From Candidatus Cloacimonadota bacterium (GTDB taxonomy: Bacteria > Cloacimonadota > Cloacimonadia > Cloacimonadales > TCS61), in NCBI GenBank assembly GCA_027858325.1, contig JAQICU010000064.1:1-7331 (forward strand): a stretch of DNA of 7,331 nt, given 5' to 3'. Positions 1 through 5,231 of the stretch are shown here, in pieces (position 1 is the stretch's first letter; each line of letters opens with the position of its first letter). Both the position numbers and the translations under genes were made by a program. The notes beneath the pieces are model-generated. The model did no database searches and was not told where the DNA came from. It worked only from the letters and a program-made list of their open reading frames with translations.

Positions 1-867
1 GTATTTACTAAGATCAAATCCTGTTCCAAAAGATATCCCGGAATAGATATCATTATCACCACCGGTAGCCCAATCGGATGCATTTGTTTTATAACCAGTT
101 CTCAAAGCAAACATTGAATATACATGATATTCAAAACCCAAACGTCCAAAAATATCATTATCTAAAGGTTTATAAATATCCACAGTAGCATAGAATTTTT
201 CTTTTGGATGATAATTAAAACCAACTGTTAAAGTGGTTGGCAAAACCTCTTCGTATTCATCATCTGTATGATAAGTTAATTGCTTACCTACATTCCTTAA
301 GGCAATACCAATTTTTAGATTTTCATTTGTTGATTGGTGCATGACACCAGCATCCAAAACAACAGCAGAAGCTGAATTATCATCAAGTGATTCCTGAATG
401 AATTTTGCATTAATTCCAACATCAAGCATATCAATTAAATATCTGGCAACACTTATTCCAAATATGAAATCAGACATCCCGAATGTACCGTCAATTCCTT
501 CATATTGTCCCAGCTCATTTGCAATTGTACGGTCTTCAGTAGCAGAAAGCCCTTTGGCAAAAACAGCTAAAGAAGTTTTATCGTCAATAGGATAAACATA
601 AGCAGCAGAACCGCAGTTTATTCCATCAAGATAACTCATATAAGTAATAGAAGCCTGAGGTGAATCAATTTGAACAAGCCCGGCAGGATTGAAGAAAACC
701 GCATCTGCATCGTTGGAAAGTCCGGTATATGCATTCCCCATTGCAGCAGCTCTGGCTGAATAGTTAACTTTTAGAAAAGTGAAACCGCTTGTACCTGCAT
801 TTTCATTTTGCGCAATCAATATAACCGGTAATAATATTATCAATATCAGTGCTAGGTTTCTTTTCAT
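1..867 (-). CDS. PorV/PorQ-family outer membrane beta-barrel protein (partial, C-terminus off the left edge)
   Basis: The minus frame is open for all 289 codons to the window edge, so the stop lies outside. The protein starts MKRNLALILIILLPVILIAQ, a typical signal peptide with a likely cut after the Gln or shortly beyond. The mature start reads NAGTSGFTFLKVNYSARAAA, then MGNAYTGLSNDADAVFFNPAGL. This 'SARAAAMGNA..G...D..A.FFNPAGL' signature is typical of the PorV/PorQ (UPF0164) barrels of FCB bacteria. The rest alternates short amphipathic strands with polar turns, as expected of an outer-membrane barrel. In T9SS organisms PorV shuttles cargo to the attachment complex, but many paralogues exist and a specific role cannot be assigned. 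The start codon overlaps the stop of the upstream EIIA gene (ATGA), and a GAGGGG Shine-Dalgarno lies inside that gene about 9 nt upstream, so the two are probably translationally coupled. Family assignment is firm; exact function is uncertain. Confidence 0.87.
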   Translation of the reverse strand, partial: MKRNLALILIILLPVILIAQNENAGTSGFTFLKVNYSARAAAMGNAYTGLSNDADAVFFNPAGLVQIDSPQASITYMSYLDGINCGSAAYVYPIDDKTSLAVFAKGLSATEDRTIANELGQYEGIDGTFGMSDFIFGISVARYLIDMLDVGINAKFIQESLDDNSASAVVLDAGVMHQSTNENLKIGIALRNVGKQLTYHTDDEYEEVLPTTLTVGFNYHPKEKFYATVDIYKPLDNDIFGRLGFEYHVYSMFALRTGYKTNASDWATGGDNDIYSGISFGTGFDLSKY

Positions 868-1310
868 ACTTCAATCCCCTCAAGAATTTCAAAGATCTCA
901 TCTTTCGTCTTTGCATTAAAGAGCTTTTCCCTATTTCCGTCAACTCTGAGGAAATTTGAAATTCCACTCAGAATTTTCATATATTCATCCTTTTTAGCCT
1001 TAGGTACTGCTATCATAAATATCACCTTTACATCTTCGCCGTCAACCGAGTTGAACTCGAGTTCATTGTCAAGTACATAAACAGCAATATGTATTTCTTT
1101 TACAATAGGGGAGCGCGCATGTGGAATAGCTACTTTTCTTCCAATACCTGTTGTCATTAACTTCTCACGTTCCATTATTGCTTTAAAAAAATTATCTGCA
1201 GAAACAATCACATCATTTTTATATAAAAATTCGACCATATCTTCAAGACAACTTTTCTTATCAAGAGCATAATAATTTAAAACTATTAGATCACGTGAAA
1301 ATATCCTCAT
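864..1310 (-). CDS. PTS EIIA type-2 (fructose/mannitol, PtsN-like) domain protein
   Basis: This 148-residue protein has the length of a single free-standing PTS_EIIA_2 domain. The active-site region, residues 54-66 (TGIGRKVAIPHAR), matches the family motif, and His64 is the expected phosphorylated histidine. No EIIB or EIIC segment is fused or adjacent, so a regulatory (PtsN-like) role is as likely as sugar transport. The domain acts in the cytoplasm. The start is supported by AGAAGG seven bases before the ATG. The stop TGA overlaps the ATG of the PorV-like gene by 4 nt, so the two form one minus-strand transcription unit. If TGA were read through here, a TAG would follow after only three more codons, so this gene alone cannot prove that TGA is a stop in this organism. 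The pairing of an EIIA domain with an outer-membrane protein is not one I can explain functionally. Confidence 0.9.
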   Translation of the reverse strand: MRIFSRDLIVLNYYALDKKSCLEDMVEFLYKNDVIVSADNFFKAIMEREKLMTTGIGRKVAIPHARSPIVKEIHIAVYVLDNELEFNSVDGEDVKVIFMIAVPKAKKDEYMKILSGISNFLRVDGNREKLFNAKTKDEIFEILEGIEV

Positions 1311-1423
1311 TTAATAACCTTCTATAGCATAACTGCATTCAAAACTCATCCATTTATTTACTTGACTTTAAATAGTCAATTTTTTTTGTGATGTTTAAAT
1401 TATAATATGGAGAGGAATTAATT
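1311..1423. promoter_or_regulatory. Divergent intergenic region between the EIIA operon and the foldase operon
   Basis: Both flanking genes read outward, so promoters for both transcription units should lie in these 113 bp. A TATAAT at 1401-1406 faces the plus-strand gene but sits only 17 nt before its ATG, with no good -35 at 17 bp. It would place the transcript start inside the Shine-Dalgarno (GGAGAGGA, 1409-1416), so I do not call it the -10. On the minus strand, TTGACT (1379-1374) followed after 17 bp by TAAATG is a weak candidate for the EIIA operon. No promoter can be fixed from the sequence alone. Confidence 0.4.
1362..1387 (+). promoter_or_regulatory. 6-bp inverted repeat followed by an eight-T tract; possible operator, leader hairpin or weak terminator
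   Basis: TTGACT (1362-1367) and AGTCAA (1374-1379) are perfect inverted repeats around a 6-nt AT spacer, followed directly by eight T residues (1380-1387). On the plus strand this resembles a very short intrinsic terminator or attenuator with only two G-C pairs. Because it lies between divergent genes, it could equally be a symmetric operator. Each arm also resembles a -35 box on its own strand. The structure is visible; its role is unproven. Confidence 0.35.
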
Positions 1424-1540
1424 ATGAATGACAGAAGTATTAACAAAAAAACACTTATCACATTAGTCGCAATATTTACCTTTTTATCTTTATTTGCCGC
1501 TACAGAAGTATCAGATTCTACAATTGTAGCAAATTTTTGA
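1424..1540 (+). pseudogene. 5' end (signal peptide) of the foldase gene, cut off by an in-frame TGA
   Basis: An ATG at 1424, seven bases after a strong Shine-Dalgarno (GGAGAGGA, 1409-1416), opens a 38-codon reading frame. It encodes a clear signal peptide: MNDRSINKK, then the hydrophobic core TLITLVAIFTFLSLFAA, with a likely cut after LFAA. It continues TEVSDSTIVANF and then meets TGA at 1538-1540. The next codons in the same frame read GGKITMGDINERL, exactly the 'VA..xGG.IT..d' start expected of a SurA/PrsA-type foldase. Signal peptide and foldase are therefore one gene split by a single nonsense codon. Both sides remain in the same frame, so the cause is a base substitution or recoding rather than a simple indel. 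CGA to TGA or GGA to TGA are one-step origins. A sequencing or assembly error remains possible. Confidence 0.75.
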
Positions 1541-1555
1541 GGTGGAAAAATTACA

Positions 1556-3130
1556 ATGGGAGATATTAATGAACGTCTTTCACAAATACCACCAATGTAC
1601 AAATCAAGATATACAAATATCGAGGGTAAAAAAGAACTTCTCGATATCATCAGTACAGAGGTTATCTTCTATTTAGAAGCACTTGCTCAGAAAGTTATGG
1701 AACAAGATGATTTTTCAGAAAGAATAGCTGACCAGATCAAAACTGCATATTTTTCCGAATATAGAAAAGAACTATTAAAAGACGGGGTGACTTTTACAAC
1801 CGAAGAAAAGAAAGCATATTTTAAAGAAAACCATGAACAATATAAAGACCGCACATTCGAAGAAGCCGAAAAGTTGATAGAATCAACATTAAGACCAGAA
1901 AAAGAAAATGAATTCATTGAAACAAAAAAGCAGGAACTTTTTAATAATTTTAAAGTTGAAATCAATTATGATATTTTAGCTGATATCAATATTGCAGCAC
2001 CTGACAGCAATGAAATCATAATAAATGAAAAGATCATCTCATCCTCAGATCCAGCAATCGAGAGAACTGTTAGAGAGATTATCGCTCATCTTGAGATCCT
2101 TCCAGCGCGAACTCAGGCAGCATTACGTTCAGAAGCTGGGTTAAAACGTCATATTGAGGAACTTGCTAAAACTGATGTGTATTATGTAGAAGCTTTACAA
2201 AACGGTTTCGATAAAAATCCGGTTATACTTAACATGGTAAATCAGATCGAGCGAAACATGGCTCTCAGAACTGTTTACAACACATTGGTAGTTGAAGCTA
2301 TCGACACAAGCGAAGAAGCAGTTCAAAAGTATTATAATGAAAACATAGATCAATTCAGTACTCTGGCATATCGAAAGATACAAACCTTTGGTTTTGATAC
2401 AAAGAAAACAGCAACTAAGATGCGAAAGACAGTTAAAAAACTTATCAAAAAACATAAAGATGAAGAAATTAATGCACTAATACAGGAAAGCTCAGTTTAT
2501 CCTGCTAAAGATGGAATTTTAGATCATATTTACAAAAACGATATTATCCCGGGAATTGGAAAAGATAAAGTATATTGTGATCAGGTTTGGGCAACAGAAC
2601 CCGGACAACTTAGTGATGTTTTCCAAAATTCAAAAGATAAATTTGTTTTCTTCAGGATCATGGAAGATGTAACTGCAATTGCAACTCCCTTCGTAGAAGT
2701 GAAGGATAAAGTAAAAAATACATTAATGAGAACACTTTCAAAAGAAAAATTTGAGAGTGTGAAAGAAGAGCTTGAAACCAAGTATGCTTTAACTACATAT
2801 CCTGATAAAATGGTCGTAAAGCTTTCTGCTGAAGAATATTTCAATAAAGCTGAAGCAGCACAGAAAAGAAAAAGATTCAACGATGCAATATTCTATTATG
2901 ATGAGATAATTAAATATCATAATAACACGAAAGATGACTCTAAGGCACTGTTCATGAAAGGATTCTTGTATGCTGAAGAGCTTAAAGATAAAGAGAAGGC
3001 TATAGAAATATTTGAGGAATTCCTTGATCTATATCCTGAAGGTGATCTCAGTGAATCAGCACAGTATATGCTTTCATCTTTAAAAAACAATGAGGATATG
3101 ATCGAGTCTATTGAATTTGAAGATAAATAG
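1556..3130 (+). CDS. Parvulin-type (SurA/PrsA-like) foldase with C-terminal TPRs; body of a gene interrupted by an upstream TGA
   Basis: This is the longest uninterrupted part, 524 residues from the ATG at 1556; the natural start is almost surely the ATG at 1424, which supplies the signal peptide. Reinitiation at 1556 is possible (AGGTGG at 1540-1545, ten bases upstream) but would give a protein without export signal. Residues 11-96 and 182-267 look like two copies of a SurA-N-like chaperone helical unit. After the second copy comes a parvulin-like (PpiC) domain at about 268-377, returning to the chaperone helix at 378-420. The usual His-Ile-Leu near the start of parvulins is replaced by KIQTF, so isomerase activity is doubtful. 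Residues 425-510 form about two TPR-like repeats (YFNKAEAAQKRKRFNDAIFY; KAIEIFEEFLDLYPEGD). The likely role is periplasmic or outer-membrane protein folding, which fits the PorV-type gene next door. fba follows after 27 bp with no terminator between. Confidence 0.8.
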   Translation: MGDINERLSQIPPMYKSRYTNIEGKKELLDIISTEVIFYLEALAQKVMEQDDFSERIADQIKTAYFSEYRKELLKDGVTFTTEEKKAYFKENHEQYKDRTFEEAEKLIESTLRPEKENEFIETKKQELFNNFKVEINYDILADINIAAPDSNEIIINEKIISSSDPAIERTVREIIAHLEILPARTQAALRSEAGLKRHIEELAKTDVYYVEALQNGFDKNPVILNMVNQIERNMALRTVYNTLVVEAIDTSEEAVQKYYNENIDQFSTLAYRKIQTFGFDTKKTATKMRKTVKKLIKKHKDEEINALIQESSVYPAKDGILDHIYKNDIIPGIGKDKVYCDQVWATEPGQLSDVFQNSKDKFVFFRIMEDVTAIATPFVEVKDKVKNTLMRTLSKEKFESVKEELETKYALTTYPDKMVVKLSAEEYFNKAEAAQKRKRFNDAIFYYDEIIKYHNNTKDDSKALFMKGFLYAEELKDKEKAIEIFEEFLDLYPEGDLSESAQYMLSSLKNNEDMIESIEFEDK

Positions 3131-3157
3131 ATAATTTAATCAATAGTAGGAGGTAGT

Positions 3158-4132
3158 ATGTTTTTCAGAGGAGATCAACTAAAAAAAGTTTTCCTGAAAG
3201 CTAAAAGAGATCGATTTGGTATTGTCGCTTCTAATGTAGTTTTTGACAGCCAGATTCGAGGTATTGTTCAAGGTTATGCAGCTCAACGCTCCGATGGTTT
3301 GTTTCAAATGAGTTCGGGAGCCGTTAAATATGCGGCTGGTGAAACTAAAGAAATAAATACTGGAGCCCAGCTTATTTCGTCTATGGTCAAAATAATCGCC
3401 TCGCAATACAAGAATTCCGGTGTTGGATTACATATTGATCATGCAACTCCAAACTACTTTGATTTTGTTGTTTACTGTATAGAAAACGACCTGGTTTCTT
3501 CTGTAATGATCGATGCTTCTAAAGAAGATTTTGAGGAAAATATCCGCATTTCTCTGGAAGTAGTGAAAGTCGCTCACAAACACGGTGTGCTTGTAGAAGG
3601 CGAAATCGGCTACATAAAGGGAACCGAAGACGAGATCGTTTCCGATACCCAACTTTATACAAAACCAGACGAAGCTTTGGAGTATGTAAAGAGAACCGGT
3701 GTTGATCTTTTTGCTGCTTCTGTTGGCACAAATCACGGCGTAACTAAAGGTTCCAAAGTAACCTTAAAGCTCGATCTGATCAAAGAAATAGACAACCTGC
3801 TGATCGCCAACAATGTGGAAACCGGTATCGTTTTACACGGAGCTTCCGGGCTTACTGCCAAACAGCAGATGGATGCCATCAATAATGGTGTGATCAAGAT
3901 CAACAAAGATACCCATTATCAAATGGATTTCGCCAGAGAAACACAAGCTTATTGGGAAAAAGAAAAAGATGCTATCCTGAAACCGGACAGCATCAGCGAA
4001 GATGATTATGTCCCCGATAAAAAGCGGTTCGATCCTCGAAAGTGGATATTGAAAAGCGAACTAGCCATGCAGGCTTCCGTAGAAGAACTGGTACAGATCA
4101 CTGGGAGTACCGGTAAATCAATTTTGTTATAA
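3158..4132 (+). CDS. fba: Class II fructose-1,6-bisphosphate aldolase
   Basis: This cytoplasmic enzyme reversibly cleaves fructose 1,6-bisphosphate into dihydroxyacetone phosphate and glyceraldehyde 3-phosphate in glycolysis and gluconeogenesis. The 324-residue protein carries the class II metal-dependent signatures. LHIDHAT (91-97) contains the likely catalytic Asp94 and metal ligand His95. VEGEIGYIKGTEDE (146-159) is the second class II signature. GTNHG (190-194) and LHGASG (226-231) supply the other metal-binding histidines, His193 and His227. The phosphate-binding region is around INKDT (248-252). The C-terminal tail (from about 265, including FDPRKW) is longer than in the shortest class IIB enzymes but complete. 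The start is set by a consensus AGGAGG at 3148-3153, four bases from the ATG. It follows the foldase by 27 bp and precedes gap by 97 bp. By hand count, 3541-4080 is about 44% GC against about 37.5% for 3181-3540. Confidence 0.95.
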   Translation: MFFRGDQLKKVFLKAKRDRFGIVASNVVFDSQIRGIVQGYAAQRSDGLFQMSSGAVKYAAGETKEINTGAQLISSMVKIIASQYKNSGVGLHIDHATPNYFDFVVYCIENDLVSSVMIDASKEDFEENIRISLEVVKVAHKHGVLVEGEIGYIKGTEDEIVSDTQLYTKPDEALEYVKRTGVDLFAASVGTNHGVTKGSKVTLKLDLIKEIDNLLIANNVETGIVLHGASGLTAKQQMDAINNGVIKINKDTHYQMDFARETQAYWEKEKDAILKPDSISEDDYVPDKKRFDPRKWILKSELAMQASVEELVQITGSTGKSILL

Positions 4133-4142
4133 AAAAGAATAA

Positions 4143-4214
4143 GCCACGAAGTTCACAATGAAGCACTAAAGATAAAGAAAATTATTCTTTGCGTTAATTC
4201 GTGTTCTTAGTGGT
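4143..4214. repeat. Imperfect ~70-bp palindromic element between fba and gap
   Basis: Most of the 97-bp gap between fba and gap is an imperfect inverted repeat. The outer arms are CCACGAAG (4144-4151) and CTTAGTGG (4206-4213), which pair at 7 of 8 positions. Further in, CAC/GTG and AAAGAA (4174-4179)/TTCTTT (4185-4190) segments can also pair with a few offsets. The left arm has a loose CACnAAn periodicity. The style matches dispersed intergenic palindromes made of CCACnAAG-type units that occur in many environmental bacterial genomes; that comparison is from memory. There is no T-tract after it, so it is not a standard intrinsic terminator. It could stabilise the upstream fba transcript end or be a mobile REP-like unit. 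Confidence 0.6.
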
Positions 4215-4229
4215 AAAAAAGGAGTAGAG

Positions 4230-5228
4230 ATGAAGAACATTGCAATTAACGGTTTTGGAAGAATTGGAAGACTTGTCTTCAGAGGATTTCTTAATAATAA
4301 AGAATATAGAATAACTGCTATCAATGACCTTATGGATATAAAGTCCTTGGCATATTTGCTCAAGCATGATTCTGTACATGGTATATTGAAGAATAAAGTT
4401 GAAGCAAAAGAAGGTGCGATAATTGTTGATGGTATTGAGATCAAGGTTTTTAGTGAAAGAAATCCTGAAGATCTTCCCTGGAAAGAACTGGATATTAGCG
4501 TTGTTGTTGAATCTACAGGTATTTTCCGTTCTAAGGAAGGTGCTTCCAAACACCTTACTGCTGGTGCAAAAAAGGTGATAATTTCTGCTCCTGCCAAAGG
4601 GGAAGTGGATGCTACAATAGTTCTGGGTGTTAATGAAGATACTCTTAAACCTGAACATAAGATCATTTCTAATGCTTCTTGCACAACTAATTGCCTCGCT
4701 CCAGTTATGAAAGTGATCACAGATAACTTTACGGTAGAATCTGCATTAATGACAACTATTCATTCTTATACAATGGATCAAAGACTCCTGGATTATCCTC
4801 ATAGTGACCTGAGAAGAGCTCGAGCTGCAGCCTTAAATATCATTCCTACAACTACAGGAGCTGCAACCGCAACTGCGAAAGTAATTCCGGAACTAAAAGG
4901 CAAAATTGATGGGATGGCTGTAAGAGTGCCAACCCCAACCGGCTCACTTGTAGACGTTTGTATTGTTCTCGACAGAAAAACAACTAAAGAAGAGATAAAT
5001 AAATTAATGAAAACAGCATCAGAAAACAGAATGAAGGGAATTTTGGAATACGTTGAAGGTCCTATCGTTTCTACAGATATTATTGGTAATCCAGCTTCTT
5101 CTATTTTTGATGCAGAAGTAACAATGGTTAATGGTAATTTTATTAAAGTACTTAGCTGGTATGATAATGAAGCCGGCTATGCTAACAGAGTTATAGACCT
5201 TGTACAATATATCTCTGAACTAGAATAA
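4230..5228 (+). CDS. gap: Type I glyceraldehyde-3-phosphate dehydrogenase (phosphorylating, NAD-type)
   Basis: This cytoplasmic glycolytic enzyme oxidises glyceraldehyde 3-phosphate to 1,3-bisphosphoglycerate, directly using a product of the aldolase encoded just upstream. At 332 residues it has the normal family length. The Rossmann start INGFGRIGRLVFR (6-18) is intact, and Asp33 in AINDL is the residue usually linked to NAD preference. The catalytic motif SNASCTTNC (147-155) has Cys151 as nucleophile, with His178 in TTIHSYT as its partner. The PHSDLRRARAA segment (190-200) and the C-terminal SWYDNEAGYANRV (309-321) are both conserved. The start follows AGGAG at 4220-4224, five bases from the ATG. 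The usual partner pgk does not follow; instead a secreted protein gene starts 3 bp after the stop. Confidence 0.96.
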   Translation: MKNIAINGFGRIGRLVFRGFLNNKEYRITAINDLMDIKSLAYLLKHDSVHGILKNKVEAKEGAIIVDGIEIKVFSERNPEDLPWKELDISVVVESTGIFRSKEGASKHLTAGAKKVIISAPAKGEVDATIVLGVNEDTLKPEHKIISNASCTTNCLAPVMKVITDNFTVESALMTTIHSYTMDQRLLDYPHSDLRRARAAALNIIPTTTGAATATAKVIPELKGKIDGMAVRVPTPTGSLVDVCIVLDRKTTKEEINKLMKTASENRMKGILEYVEGPIVSTDIIGNPASSIFDAEVTMVNGNFIKVLSWYDNEAGYANRVIDLVQYISELE

Positions 5229-5231
5229 TTT

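Noticed and set aside
1401..1406. Perfect TATAAT as the -10 of the foldase promoter.
   Set aside because: It lies 17 nt before the ATG, would put the transcript start inside the Shine-Dalgarno, and has no -35 at the right distance.
1538..1600. Selenocysteine at the in-frame TGA, with GGTGG (1541-1545) able to pair with CCACC (1589-1593) and an inner GGGAGA/TCTTTC hairpin.
   Set aside because: The apical stem is too far from the TGA and rests on wobble pairs. The loop lacks the features of a bacterial SECIS, and this N-terminal position in SurA/PrsA-like proteins has no known catalytic role.
1424..3130. Genome-wide reassignment of TGA to glycine or tryptophan.
   Set aside because: All other long genes are intact with the standard code, contain ordinary TGG and GGN codons, and show no internal TGA; one TGA is too little for a code change.
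4166..4720. A 184-codon open frame on the minus strand opposite gap.
   Set aside because: It is the antisense shadow of a strongly conserved gap gene and its translation shows no recognisable family.
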